A DNA stretch of 49,989 nucleotides from an uncultured Alphaproteobacteria bacterium (GCA_937926445.1 CALBAK010000019.1:1-49989), one strand, 5' to 3'. Shown: positions 20,750 through 30,272, counted from the stretch's first letter. A program made the numbers and translations. Notes: generated by a model from the letters alone, not told the origin.

Positions 20750-22039
20750 GTGAGCGTGTCCAGGTCGAGCGGAGCGACGCCGACGATACTCGTGCTGGCC
20801 TGGCTGGCAGCGCCCGACCGCGGTTCGGAATGGGCCGCAGCCTGGGGCATGGCGCGCGCCGCGGCGCGGCTCGGCCGGGTTCTCCTCCTCGTGCGGCCGG
20901 ACTGCGAGGCGTCGATTCGCGCCTGGTGCGCCGAGCATCCGGAGGTGCCGATCGAGCCGGTCCCGGTCGCCGCTCCACCCGGGCCGCATCGGCTGCTCGC
21001 CGAGATCCTGCCCAAGGGGCACTTCCTCGACTACATCGCCTGGCTCGGTGCGGCCCAACGCGTCGCGCGGGAGCTCGCCGAGGCGGAAGGGCCCCTGCTC
21101 GCGGTGCACGCCGCCCTCGGCTGCTATTGGCTGCCGAGCCCGGTGGTCGAGCTAGGCGTGCCCAGCGTGTGGGGTCCGGTCGGCGGTGCGACGCGGACAC
21201 CGCGGGCGCTGTTGCCCGTGCTCGGCGGCCGCGGTCTGGTCGATCGGGCGCTCGAGCGGCTCGTGCTCGGGTTGGCCGCGCGGCTGCCTTCGACCCGGCG
21301 AACCATGCGGCGGGCCGATCGGGTGCTGGTCGAGTGCCGCGCCACGCTCGCCGTCCTGCCGGCCGACGTCGCCCGCCGGGCGCGGATCTTCAACCGGGCG
21401 CTGCTCACCGAGGTGCCGGCGCTGGAGGCGCGCGAGCGCGGGCGCTTCGTGCTCTTCCCCTCGACGCTGCATGCCCGCAAGGGGCCGATGTTGGCGCTCG
21501 AGGCGTTGCGGGCGGCGCCCGCCGGGACAGAGCTCGTCTTCGCCAACGAGGGGCCCGAGGAACCGCGCCTCAGGCGACGGGCGGTCGAGCTCGGGCTCGA
21601 GGGCCGGGTGCGGTTCCTCGGCAGGGTGTCGCGGCGGCGCTGCTTCGAGCTCGTGCGAGAGGCCGGTTGCGTGCTCTTCGCCGGCACCAACGAAGACGGC
21701 GGCTGTGCGCTCGTAGAGGCGATGTTGCTCGGCGCACCGGTCGTGGTGCTGGCGCACAGCGGCCCGGCCGAGATCGTCGAGGGCTTCGGCACCGATCCGA
21801 GCCGCGCGCTCCTCGTGCCGCCCGCGACCCCGGCCGCGGTGGCGGCCGGGATGGGCGCGGCGATCGCCCGCTTCCTGGCCCGGCCGCCGCGGGCGAGCGA
21901 TCCGCATCTCGACCAGACCCGCGCGGTGCTGGCCTTTCAGGGCCTGCTCGAGGAGGCGATGGTGCGCGCGCCCGTTCCGCGGCCGCTCGCCGAGCCGGCC
22001 GGCGTCCGCCCGGCCGAGGCGGCCCTCCCGGGCGTCTGA
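20750..22039 (+). CDS. Glycosyltransferase family 4 protein
   Basis: Encodes 429 residues with a GT-B fold. The N-terminal half holds SEWAAAWGMARAAARLG, the usual glycine/alanine-rich acceptor-site start. The C-terminal Rossmann half runs from FVLFPSTLHARKGPMLALEA near residue 235, through VRFLGRVSRRRCFELV, to the donor-binding ETNEDGG-like segment GTNEDGGCALVEAMLLGAPV near residue 314. Here the usual E-x7-E motif appears as E-D-G-G-C-A-L-V-E. Start GTG 20750 has AGGA 7 bases upstream. With the neighbouring GT25 and LpxL-like genes it probably builds an envelope glycolipid or polysaccharide; donor and acceptor are unknown. Confidence 0.85.
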   Translation: MSVSRSSGATPTILVLAWLAAPDRGSEWAAAWGMARAAARLGRVLLLVRPDCEASIRAWCAEHPEVPIEPVPVAAPPGPHRLLAEILPKGHFLDYIAWLGAAQRVARELAEAEGPLLAVHAALGCYWLPSPVVELGVPSVWGPVGGATRTPRALLPVLGGRGLVDRALERLVLGLAARLPSTRRTMRRADRVLVECRATLAVLPADVARRARIFNRALLTEVPALEARERGRFVLFPSTLHARKGPMLALEALRAAPAGTELVFANEGPEEPRLRRRAVELGLEGRVRFLGRVSRRRCFELVREAGCVLFAGTNEDGGCALVEAMLLGAPVVVLAHSGPAEIVEGFGTDPSRALLVPPATPAAVAAGMGAAIARFLARPPRASDPHLDQTRAVLAFQGLLEEAMVRAPVPRPLAEPAGVRPAEAALPGV

Positions 22040-22050
22040 TCGCCGCGCGA

Positions 22051-22071
22051 GGCGCAGCGCTCGCCTGCGCC
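22051..22071. terminator. Hairpin after the GT4 gene
   Basis: GGCGCAG at 22051-22057 and CTGCGCC at 22065-22071 form a 7-bp stem with a 7-base loop, 11 bases after the GT4 stop and between two convergent genes. There is no T run. Nothing else was recognised in 22072-22211. Confidence 0.35.
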
Positions 22072-22211
22072 GGGCCGCTCGGACGGGGCCGGTCGTCGCC
22101 GGCGGGCGCAGCGCACCCGCACCCCGGGCAGCCGCGATCTTCGGCGGACCGCCCGAGGTTCGGGCGTTGCGCCAGGAGACGGCGCCCGAGGCCCGCGCGG
22201 CTCGGCGCGGA

Positions 22212-24224
22212 TCAGGCGCGCAGTGGCACGACGTTCTGGGCGGCCGCCCGCATGCGTTCGCGCCAGAAGGCCTGCAGCGCCTCGCCCTGCAGCGGACGAC
22301 CGATCAACCAACCCTGACCCGCCCGACAGCCGAGCTGGGCCAGGAGTGCCGCCTGGGCTGGTTCCTCGATGCCCTCGGCGATCACCTCGATCCCGAGTCC
22401 GCTCGCCAGGCCGAGCGTGGCGCGGACGATCTCGCGGGCCCGCTCGTCGCGCGTCACGCCGGCCACGAAGCGGCGGTCGATTTTGAGGATGTCGATCGGC
22501 AGGCTGAGCAGCTGGGCGAGGCCCGAGCTGCCGGTCCCGAAATCGTCGAGCGCCAGGCGCACGCCCCGCTCGTGCAGGCGGAGGAGCCGGGCGAGGCGCT
22601 CGTCGCAGATCCGGTCGAGCAGGAGCTGCTCTGTGATCTCGAGGCAGAGCGCCGACCAGGGCAGGCTCCATTCGGTGAGGTCGGCCTCGAGCTCGGCCTC
22701 GAGGTCGGGGTTCCCGACCTCGGTCGGCGCAAGGTTGATCGCCAGGTAGCGGCCCTCGACCGCCTCGGGGCCGAGGCCCGCGAAGGCGGCCAAAGCCCGG
22801 CGGCGCAGGGCGCGGCCGAGCCGGGCGGCCCGACCGCTCGCTGCGGCGGCGGGGAAGAGCTCGTCGGGGACGATGGCTCCCAGGGTGGGGTGGTGCCAGC
22901 GGGCGAGGGCTTCGAAGCCGAGCAGAGCGGCGAGATCGAACGGGTCCGCGGCGAGCCGGGCGATCGGCTGCAGAGCGGCATCGAGGCCCGGGAGACCGTT
23001 CTCGGCACCCGCCTCGTCGAGAGCTCGCAGGGCAGCGATCAGCCGCTCGATGCGCGGGGCGTCGTCCGGGCTCGCGCGGCCGACCCCGCCCCGCTGGCTG
23101 CGCCTGGCGCGCAGGAGCGCCTCCTGGGCGGCGCGCAGAAGCTGTTCGGTGCTGCGCGCGTCGTCCGGATAGCGCGCGACACCCAGGGTCGCCCCGCTGC
23201 GCAACATTCGCTCGCCGAACGGCACCGGCTCTTGCAAGGCAGCGCGCAGCCGGTTGAGGACCGTCTCGAGCGGTCGGGACCCCGCCACCTCGGGCAGAAG
23301 GCAGGCGAACTCGTCGCCGCCGAGACGGCCGATGCTGTCGCCGCCGCGCAGAACCTCGCGCATGCGAGCCGCCACCGTCCGCAGCACGGCGTCGCCGGCG
23401 GCCTGACCGTCGCCGTCGTTGACCTCCTTGAAATGGTCGAGGTCGACGAAGACGAGGGCGAGCGGTCGCTTGGTCGCGAGCTCGCGGTCGAGGGCGGCGA
23501 GGAAGGCAGCGCGAGAGAGTAGCCCGGTCGTGGGGTCGAGCCGGAGGAGCCGCTCGAGCTCGCTCGCTTGGGACAGGAGCCGGCGCGTCAGGGGGCGGAA
23601 CAGCAGCAGCGCCTGGGCCAAGATCGCGAGCAACAGGCCGCCGAGCAGCAGCCGTCGCGCACCGTGGGCGCGCGCCGCGAGCGCGTCGCCGCGTTCGGTG
23701 AGGCGGGCGATGGCGCGCTCGCTCGCGGTCGTCGAGGGTCCCGCCACCTCGCGGCGGAGCTCGGCGAGGGTCTCGAGCGTGGGCGGTTCGCCCGCCCGGA
23801 CGGCCGAGATCACCCGCTCGAGCCGCGCGACGAAGGATCGGCCGTCGGCGGTGGGCTCCACCGCCGCCGTGTCGGCCGTGGCGCCCGGTACGTCCGTCGC
23901 GTCGCCCGGGTCGATGCCGCTCTCGCGCAGGCGGGCGAGCGCGTCCTCGAGCTCGGCGATCGCGGCCTGGGCGTCCTCCGGTCGCGCCAGGCCCGGCAGC
24001 GAGGCGGCGATCCGCTCGAGATCCTGGCGGCGCGCTCGCTCCTCGGCGAGCGCCCCGGCGGTGCGTGCCACCTCGAGGTCGAGGTGCTCGAGCCAGAGCT
24101 CGCCCGCGACGACGGCCGCCGCCACCACGGCGAGCGTGGATCCCCAGACGATAGCGAGACGGCGGCCCAGCCGTGCGGCGGCCGGACCATCCTGCGCACG
24201 ACGAACCGTTTCGGCGTGTGCCAC
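22212..24224 (-). CDS. Membrane GGDEF-EAL protein (cyclic-di-GMP synthesis/hydrolysis)
   Basis: Encodes 670 residues. A membrane helix at about 23-41 and another near 191-209 bracket a periplasmic helical sensor of about 150 residues. A GGDEF domain follows (motif at 302-306, with an inhibitory RxxD at 293-296), then an EAL domain (EAL at 438-440). The EAL metal and catalytic positions look intact: Asn in INLAP, Glu in LEITE, the Asp pair at 560-561 in DDFGTG, Lys581 in KIDRRF, and Glu617 in AEGIE. Both activities are therefore possible; family precedent says one often dominates. GTG 24224 has GGGGAG about 9 bases upstream. It is paralogous to 30583-32748. Confidence 0.92.
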   Translation of the reverse strand: MAHAETVRRAQDGPAAARLGRRLAIVWGSTLAVVAAAVVAGELWLEHLDLEVARTAGALAEERARRQDLERIAASLPGLARPEDAQAAIAELEDALARLRESGIDPGDATDVPGATADTAAVEPTADGRSFVARLERVISAVRAGEPPTLETLAELRREVAGPSTTASERAIARLTERGDALAARAHGARRLLLGGLLLAILAQALLLFRPLTRRLLSQASELERLLRLDPTTGLLSRAAFLAALDRELATKRPLALVFVDLDHFKEVNDGDGQAAGDAVLRTVAARMREVLRGGDSIGRLGGDEFACLLPEVAGSRPLETVLNRLRAALQEPVPFGERMLRSGATLGVARYPDDARSTEQLLRAAQEALLRARRSQRGGVGRASPDDAPRIERLIAALRALDEAGAENGLPGLDAALQPIARLAADPFDLAALLGFEALARWHHPTLGAIVPDELFPAAAASGRAARLGRALRRRALAAFAGLGPEAVEGRYLAINLAPTEVGNPDLEAELEADLTEWSLPWSALCLEITEQLLLDRICDERLARLLRLHERGVRLALDDFGTGSSGLAQLLSLPIDILKIDRRFVAGVTRDERAREIVRATLGLASGLGIEVIAEGIEEPAQAALLAQLGCRAGQGWLIGRPLQGEALQAFWRERMRAAAQNVVPLRA

Positions 24225-24283
24225 GCCGCGCTGCTCCCCACCGCTCCCCCTGGAGCGTCCGGATCGGACTTAGAGGCGCGCGC

Positions 24284-26557
24284 TTAACGCTCGGTTGACG
24301 CGCCGGCATCGGGTCGGCCGGAAGCCCCCACCTCCGCAGCCGGATACGCCCTCGGCGCTGCGGCCGCGGCGTTGGCGGCCAGGATCGCGAGGGCGAGGCC
24401 TGCGCCCACGGCAAGCGCCCAGGGTTCGTCGCCGACGAGGAGAAGGCCGGCCAGGCCGAGCCCTGCGCGCGCCGCCCGGCCGAGCGCGGCACGGAAGAAG
24501 CCGATGAAGGCGGCGGCGAGGGCGGTGATGCCCAGCAGGCCGGAAGTCATGGCGAGCAGAAACTCGCTCCAAGAGAAGTTCACGAGCAGGAGGCTCGGGG
24601 CGTAGACGAACATGAAGGGCACGAGCGCTTTGCCCATCGAGAGACGGAAGGCGGTGAGGCCCGTGCGCATCGGCTCCGCCCCGGCGATGGCGGCCCCGGC
24701 GAAGGCGGCCAACGCTACGGGCGGGGTCACGTCCGCGAGCACGCCGAAATAGAAGACGAAGAAGTGGGTGGCGAGCTGTGGCACGCCGAGATCGGCGAGG
24801 GCCGGGGCCGCGATCGAAGCCAGAATGATGTAGGTGGGGGTGGTGGGGATGCCGGCCCCCATCACGATGCAGGCGATCGCGACGAGCAGGAGGGCGAGGA
24901 AGAGGGTGAGACCCTGGCGCGAAAGGAGGCCCAGGGGATCGAGGGCCGAGACGAGGTCGGCGAGGCTCCGGGCGAAGTCGAGCACGGCTGCGGAGAATTT
25001 GAAGCCGATCCCGGAAAGGGTCGCGATGCCCAAGATGAAGCCTACGCAGGCGCAGGCGGCACCGATCCCGAGGGCGTATTTGGCGCCGAGCTCGAGGCCC
25101 CGGACGAGCTGCGCGGGGCGCAGGGCCGAAGAGGCATCGAGGCTCGCGAAGCCCACCGGTCGCAGGACGAGCGGCAGATGGGAGCAGGCGACGGTGAGCA
25201 GGATACCCCAGAAGGCAGCGAGGAACGGAGTGTAGCGCAGCAGGAGGAGCGCCACGGTGACGACGAGCGGGATCAGGAGGTGCCAGGAGCGGCGGACGAC
25301 GTTGCCGAGACGCGGGATCGTGGCCGGGTCCATGCCCGAGAGGCCGAGCCGGCGGGCCTCGAGATGGACCATGAGGAGCATCGCCACGTAATGGAAGAGG
25401 GCGGGGAAGACCGCGATCAGGACGAGCTCATTGTAGGGAACGCCCAGCATCTCCGACATGACGAAGGCGGCCGCCCCCATGATCGGCGGGGTGATCTGGC
25501 CGCCGCAGGAGGCCGAGGCCTCGACCGCGCCGGCGAACCGGGGCGAGAAGCCGGTGCGTTTCATCATCGGGATGGTGAGGGCACCGGTCGTTACCGTGTT
25601 GGCGATGGCGCTGCCCGAGATCATCCCGAAGAAGCCCGAGGAGACGACCGAGACCTTGGCGGCTCCGCCCACCCGCCGGCCGGCCAGGATGGCCGCGAGG
25701 TCCATGAAGAGCTTGCCGAGGCCGGTGAGCTGCATGAGCACACCGAACAGGACGAAGTGGAAGACGTAGGTGGCGACGACGCCGACCGCGATGCCGTAGA
25801 TGCCCTCGGTGCCGATGTAGATGTGATTGACGATCCGCAGGATCGAATAGCCGCGATGGGCGAGCGGGCCCGGTAGATAGGGCCCCCACATGCCGTAGAG
25901 CAGGCAGACCACGCCGATGATCGGCAACGACAGGCCCATAGTCCGCCGGGTGGCCTCGAGGACCACGAGGATCGCCACCACACCCATCATGTAGTCGGTG
26001 GCGACGGGCGAGCCCACCCGGCGGACGAAGATCTCCTCGAAGAAGATCACGAAGTAGAGCGAGACGGAGGCGGCCGCCGCCGCCAGCACCCAATCGCGCG
26101 GCGGGATCCGGTCGCGGTGGCCGGAGAGGGCCGGGATCGGAAGCGTGAGGAGCGCGAGCAGCGCGATCGCCGAAAGGAACCAGACGGCACCCTGCGCCTC
26201 GCCGCGGGCCGAAAGTGCGCGGACCAGATCGAACGCCATGTAGAGGTAGAAGGAACCGAATCCGAGGCTCACGCTCCATTCGCGCACGGGGCCCGCCCGC
26301 CGCGGCTCGGGAAAGACGAGGAAGATCAGGCCCAGGACGAAGGAGAGATGGATCGAGCGGTGGACGATCTCGTTGAGGAGGCCGAAACCGGCGGTGTAGA
26401 CGTGAAACAGCGAGAGCGCCACGCCCAACAAGGTCACGAGGCCGGCAGCGACGCCCACGAGCCGGCGGAAGTTCGATTCGGGGTCGTATTCTTCGACGAG
26501 CCGATCGATTTCGGCGGGGCTCGGTGCCCGTTCGGGTGCGGTGGCGGCGCCGCTCAC
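24284..26557 (-). CDS. TRAP transporter permease, TAXI type, DctQM fusion
   Basis: Encodes 757 residues: an N-terminal four-helix DctQ-like part (about residues 30-260) fused to a 12-helix DctM part. Typical TAXI-permease blocks are VATDYMMGVVAILVVLEATRR, GFFGMISGSAIANTVTTGALT, EASASCGGQITPPIMGAAAF, CIVMGAGIPTTPTYIIL and VLADVTPPVALAAFAGAAIA. Start GTG 26557 overlaps the stop of the DUF1850 gene as GTGA, giving the usual TAXI operon order of binding protein, DUF1850, fused permease. The system imports an organic acid such as glutamate or a dicarboxylate in better-known relatives; here the substrate is unknown. Confidence 0.95.
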   Translation of the reverse strand: MSGAATAPERAPSPAEIDRLVEEYDPESNFRRLVGVAAGLVTLLGVALSLFHVYTAGFGLLNEIVHRSIHLSFVLGLIFLVFPEPRRAGPVREWSVSLGFGSFYLYMAFDLVRALSARGEAQGAVWFLSAIALLALLTLPIPALSGHRDRIPPRDWVLAAAAASVSLYFVIFFEEIFVRRVGSPVATDYMMGVVAILVVLEATRRTMGLSLPIIGVVCLLYGMWGPYLPGPLAHRGYSILRIVNHIYIGTEGIYGIAVGVVATYVFHFVLFGVLMQLTGLGKLFMDLAAILAGRRVGGAAKVSVVSSGFFGMISGSAIANTVTTGALTIPMMKRTGFSPRFAGAVEASASCGGQITPPIMGAAAFVMSEMLGVPYNELVLIAVFPALFHYVAMLLMVHLEARRLGLSGMDPATIPRLGNVVRRSWHLLIPLVVTVALLLLRYTPFLAAFWGILLTVACSHLPLVLRPVGFASLDASSALRPAQLVRGLELGAKYALGIGAACACVGFILGIATLSGIGFKFSAAVLDFARSLADLVSALDPLGLLSRQGLTLFLALLLVAIACIVMGAGIPTTPTYIILASIAAPALADLGVPQLATHFFVFYFGVLADVTPPVALAAFAGAAIAGAEPMRTGLTAFRLSMGKALVPFMFVYAPSLLLVNFSWSEFLLAMTSGLLGITALAAAFIGFFRAALGRAARAGLGLAGLLLVGDEPWALAVGAGLALAILAANAAAAAPRAYPAAEVGASGRPDAGASTER

Positions 26558-27024
26558 GAGTCCCCCGAACAAGGGACGGGGGCGAGCTCGAGTGCGCCCG
26601 CACCGAGGGGCGCGAGCTCGAGCGGGCGGGCCGCCAGCAGACGGTTCTCGGCCGCCGGGTCGAGGCGCATGAGGAGCCGCTCGATCGGTCGCCGCATGCG
26701 GACGCGGAAACGATCGCCCTCGCGCACGAACGCCTCGTCCGGGCCCGCCGCATCGGGCAGGCCCGGGCCGTGGGCGTCGAAGAGCTGCTCGATCTGCACG
26801 ATCTTCCAGTCCTCGATGCGGTAGCGGTCGACGACCGTCCGCAGGGTCACCGAATGGCGAAAGGCGAGGGCGAAGCCACCCTCGGGATCGAGGGCGACCC
26901 GGGCGAGCTCGACCCCCGCCGGTCTGGCGAGCAGGACGAGTTCGCCCGGGCACGGTGTTTCCGCCCTGGCGGCCGCCGCGAGTACCGCCGCCAGGGCGGT
27001 GCCCGCGAGCGCGATCCGGCTCAC
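26554..27024 (-). CDS. DUF1850 domain-containing protein of a TAXI TRAP operon
   Basis: Encodes 156 residues with an N-terminal signal peptide (hydrophobic RIALAGTALAAVLAAAARAE). The DUF1850 signature is the FALAFRHSVTLRTVVDRYRI region near residue 50 (F-x-x-R-H-S-V). The family is small, exported, and nearly always encoded between TAXI binding protein and permease; its role is not established. GTG 27024 is preferred to an upstream ATG at 27090 because it places the signal peptide at the N-terminus. It overlaps the permease start by 4 bases. Confidence 0.85.
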   Translation of the reverse strand: MSRIALAGTALAAVLAAAARAETPCPGELVLLARPAGVELARVALDPEGGFALAFRHSVTLRTVVDRYRIEDWKIVQIEQLFDAHGPGLPDAAGPDEAFVREGDRFRVRMRRPIERLLMRLDPAAENRLLAARPLELAPLGAGALELAPVPCSGDS

Positions 27025-27049
27025 CCGCCTCGGCCGGTCGCGGCGCGGA

Positions 27050-28012
27050 TCATTGAAGGATGCCCTTCTCGCGGAAGTAGCGCTCGGCACCCGGGTGGAG
27101 CGGAATCGAGACCGAGCGTAGCGCCGTCTCGGGGCGGATGTTTTTGCCCTGGACGTGGACCTTTGCGAGCGTCTCGGTGTTCTCGTAAGCAGCCTTGGTC
27201 ACGGCATACGCGATCTCCTCGGGGACGGCCGCGTGCGTCGCCCAGATCGCCATGACGGCGAGCGTCTCCACGGGCTCGCTCTGGCCCTTGTAGGTGTTGG
27301 CCTCGAGCGTGACCGAGGCGTAATAGGGCTGGCGCTTCTTGAGCGCGTCGATCTCGGGGCCCACGAGCGGTACGATTTTGATCGGGTGCGCGTTGGCGAG
27401 ATCGACGACCGAAGCGGTCGGCACGCCAGCGGTGATCAGGCTCGCGGTCAGATGACCGTCTTTGATCTTGTCGACCGACTGGGCGAAGGAGGAGAAGTCT
27501 TCCTTGACGTCCTCGCGCTTCATGCCGTGGACCTCGAGGAGATCGCCCAGCAATTGCCACTGGCCCGAGCCGGGCGAGCCCGAGGAGATCGACTTGCCCT
27601 TGAGGTCGGCAAACTTGGCGACACCCGAATCGGCGCGGACCACGAGCTGGACGGTCTCGGGGTAGAGGGCACCCAGCGCGCGCAGGTTGGTGAGCGCGCC
27701 GTCCTTGAACTGGTTCACGCCGCGATAGGCGGCATCGAGGATGTCGGCGGCGACGAAGGCGGATTCGATCTCGCCGCGGCCCAGGAGCTTGGCGTTGGCG
27801 ACCGAGGCGTTGCCGGTCTCGGCGGTGGCGGCGAGCTTCTTGCCGCCGACCGTCGCGTTGTTCGAGATCACCTGGGCGAGCATGCCGCCCAAGGGGTAGT
27901 AGGTGCCGCCGGTTCCACCGGTGGCGATGCCGAAGAAGATCCGCTCCTGGGCCTCGGCCGAGCCGGTCAGGAGTGCCGCGGCGAGCGCGGCCACAGCGAA
28001 CGTGCGCTTCAT
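27050..28012 (-). CDS. TAXI family TRAP transporter substrate-binding protein
   Basis: Encodes 320 residues. A Sec signal (MKRTFAVAALAAALLTGSAEA) leads into the diagnostic IFFGIATGGTGGTYYPLGG at about residue 25. ETGNASVANAKLLGRGEIE, GSPGSGQWQLLGDLLEV and IPLHPGAERYFREKGI follow, all typical of TAXI proteins. It captures the substrate in the periplasm and hands it to the fused permease at 24284-26557. It is the first gene of the three-gene operon. The 290 bases upstream (28013-28302) contain no recognised gene. Confidence 0.93.
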   Translation of the reverse strand: MKRTFAVAALAAALLTGSAEAQERIFFGIATGGTGGTYYPLGGMLAQVISNNATVGGKKLAATAETGNASVANAKLLGRGEIESAFVAADILDAAYRGVNQFKDGALTNLRALGALYPETVQLVVRADSGVAKFADLKGKSISSGSPGSGQWQLLGDLLEVHGMKREDVKEDFSSFAQSVDKIKDGHLTASLITAGVPTASVVDLANAHPIKIVPLVGPEIDALKKRQPYYASVTLEANTYKGQSEPVETLAVMAIWATHAAVPEEIAYAVTKAAYENTETLAKVHVQGKNIRPETALRSVSIPLHPGAERYFREKGILQ

Positions 28013-28302
28013 GGACGAGTGTCTCCTCGGGCCGGGTCGGCCGTCGCTCGGCGCCGCCCCCGGGCTCGCCCCGATCGGTACCGTCTCCGCGCCGCCGGGC
28101 GCAACCCCGGCCGGCCCCCGTCCGTCGCGGCCGAGGCATGCCCGTCGGGGCCGTTTCCGACCGTTTCTGCCTCGGCGGTTCTCGACCCGCTTCGAGACGT
28201 GTTCGGCGACCGCCGCGCGCGTGCCGTGCCGATCGGTGACCTCGATCCGCGCGCGAGCGGCGGCCGACCGGCCGGTTCCGGAGCGAGGCTCGAGGTCGGC
28301 TC

Positions 28303-29364
28303 CTAGACCGCCTCGGCGAGCTCGACGACGCGGCGCGCGGAGGCGAGCCAGTTGGCGAGCGCCCGCCAGTTCTCGACCAGCCAGGCGATCGCCATCTGGA
28401 CCTGGACGAAGGCCGCGGCGAGCTGCATGACGGCACCAAGCGAGAGCTCACCCGAGAGATGTTTCGGGGTGGCGAGCAGCAGCGGGACCACCGGGACGAG
28501 GACGGCGTTGCCGTGGACGATCCAGGTGAGCCGCCCCGACTGCCAGACTACCGCTCGCCAGCGGGCGACGAGCTCGGCGAGCCGGGCGCGAGCCGCCCGT
28601 CGCTCGTCGTCCGCGCCGCCCAGCAGGGCCACCGCCTCGGCGTTCTCGCGCAGCCGCGTGAGGGCGAAGCGAAAGCGCGCCTCGGCCTCGTTCTTCTCGG
28701 CGACGCGGCGCGGCAGCGTCCGGCCGATCCAGAGCGTGGCGCCGGAGGCGAGGCTGCCGTAGAGCAGGGCCGCCACGACCATGTAGGCGGGGACCCAGAA
28801 GCCCCCGAGCGCGAGCCGACCGCCCACACCCCAGAGAATGCCGATAAAGGTCAGCGCCGAGATCGAGGCGTTGAGGAGGCCGATCGCGAAGTCGATCAGG
28901 GGATCGATCGCCATCCGCACGTCGTCGGCGATCCGGTATTCCGGGTTGGAGCCGCGCTCGCCGAGTGTCAGGCGGTCGAAGCGGTCGTCCGCGAGCCACC
29001 GGTCGACCAGCGCGCCCGTGAGCCATTCCCGCCAGTGCACCTGGATGGTCTCGCAGGAGAGGACGACGCCGACCTGGATGGCGGCGGTCGCGGCGACGAT
29101 CGGCGGAAAGAGGCCGGCCGCCCGCCATAGATCGGGGAGGTGGCGGGCCTCGACCGCGTCGAAGAACCAGCGGTTCCAGGTCGCGACGAGGACGTTGGCG
29201 ACGATGCCGAGCAGGACACAGCCGGCGAGCGCGAGGGCGAGGAACCAGGCCCGCCTCGCCGTCGGACCCGACCGGAAACCGCACGCCAGGACCGCGAAGG
29301 CGCGCGCCGCGCGTTATTCGGTGCCGGCCTGCGGCGTCCGCGCCCGAGCCTCGCCCCCGTCCAT
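28303..29364 (-). pseudogene. SbmA/YddA-type ABC transporter membrane domain with early stop
   Basis: The conserved part is the six-helix ABC membrane-2 domain of the SbmA/BacA/YddA group: NVLVATWNRWFFDAVEARHL, NPEYRIADDVRMAIDPLIDF, FRFALTRLRENAEAVALLGG and VMQLAAAFVQVQMAIAWLVE. ATG 29364, with GGAG 6 bases upstream, opens the frame as MDGGEARARTPQAGTE. Codon 17 is TAA (29314-29316), and the homologous sequence continues straight after it. No ATG, GTG or TTG occurs in frame between that stop and 29040. The product also ends at ARRVVELAEAV, where an ATPase domain begins in YddA-type proteins; SbmA/BacA proteins naturally lack one. So the early stop is the main damage, unless it is a sequencing error. 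Confidence 0.7.
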
Positions 29365-29476
29365 CCCGAGCTCCGCGCCGGAAGTCCGGCGCACACCTCT
29401 CTCCGGGCGGCCCGTGCATCGCGGACCGCCTCGTCGTTCATGACGCTCCGTTAACGTAACCCCGACGCCGGCCGCC

Positions 29477-30057
29477 TCACAAGCCGCTCGGCTCGGCGCC
29501 TCGGCCGGCGAGCGCGGTGCCGGCGTAGACCGCGCGCAACGGCAGGGACAGCCGGGGCTCGTCGAGCTCGATGATATCGTCGAGGCGCTCGAAGAGCCGT
29601 ACGAGCCAGCCAGCGGGCCGGCGCGTCTCGAGCGCGATCAGGACCCGCTCGGGCTCGATCAGAAGGGGGTGGCGCAGGCTCGGGATGGCGTGCAGCGCGC
29701 GGCGCTTGCCGAAGATGTCGTAGTTGCGGGTGCGCTCGGAGAAGACCTCGACCACGACCACCGGATCGTCGACGATCGTGACGTCGTCCGCCACCGGGCC
29801 GCAGCGCACGAAGGCCTCGGGGTACACGACCGCGTCGAGCGGGCCTCGAGACGGCTGCCGTGGACCTGGCAGGCCGTGCCGGCAAGCTGGCCGTGGATCG
29901 TCGCGATCACGTTGGTGGCGATCGGGTCGCGGGCCCGGCTGCCGCCGGCCATTGGGTAGACGAGACCGTCGATCGGCTCGTGGCGGAGTTTCTGCTTCGT
30001 CTCCCAGGCGAGGAAGCCCGCGACATCGGTCGGGACTTTGCGCCGGGCGAGGGTCAT
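29477..30057 (-). pseudogene. Uma2 family endonuclease-like gene with one frameshift
   Basis: The start is MTLARRKVPTDVAGFLAWE with ATG at 30057, followed by HEPIDGLVYPMAGGS, the opening half of Uma2 proteins. After HGSRLEA the frame is lost and continues one base over as PLDAVVYPEAFVRCGPVADD, then PVVVVEVFSERTRNYDIFGK (the catalytic E-V-x-S region) and ALHAIPSLRHPLLIEPER. Adding one C to the minus-strand CCC at 29841-29843 would restore a 194-residue protein reading EAPLDAVVYP. Function of the family is poorly known. A second Uma2 tail begins the window. Confidence 0.8.
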
Positions 30058-30202
30058 GGTGGCTTCGGACGTTCGTCGGGGCGCGAGTCTGGCCGATCCG
30101 CCGCGGCCGGGGGAGGGGCGACGGTCTTGACAGCCCGAGGAGCCCCGCGCAGGCTCGCGACATGACGCACCGGGTGCCCACGAGCGGTCTTCGAATTACC
30201 GT

Positions 30203-30225
30203 CCCGGCCTCTCGCTGAGGCCGGG
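30203..30225 (+). promoter_or_regulatory. Perfect 9-bp hairpin in the leader of the ACT-domain gene
   Basis: CCCGGCCTC at 30203-30211 and GAGGCCGGG at 30217-30225 pair perfectly around a 5-base loop (TCGCT), 47 bases before GTG 30273. No plus-strand gene ends just upstream, so it is more likely a leader structure or attenuator than a simple terminator. A pyrimidine-rich tract (CTCCTCCTGTCTCC at 30242-30255) follows it. Confidence 0.4.
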
Positions 30226-30272
30226 TCAGACGCTCGTTCGGCTCCTCCTGTCTCCTTCTCTGAGGTGCGTCC

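Noticed and set aside
28013-28302. Frame on the minus strand reading IEVTDRHGTRAAVAEHV, possibly a remnant of the missing ATPase domain
   Set aside because: It has no Walker A or other ATPase motif, and open frames arise by chance at this base composition. Not enough to call a remnant.
30127-30132. Perfect TTGACA upstream of the ACT-domain gene
   Set aside because: No plausible -10 hexamer lies 16-18 bases downstream (CAGGCT/AGGCTC), and it precedes the hairpin by 70 bases; left as unsupported.
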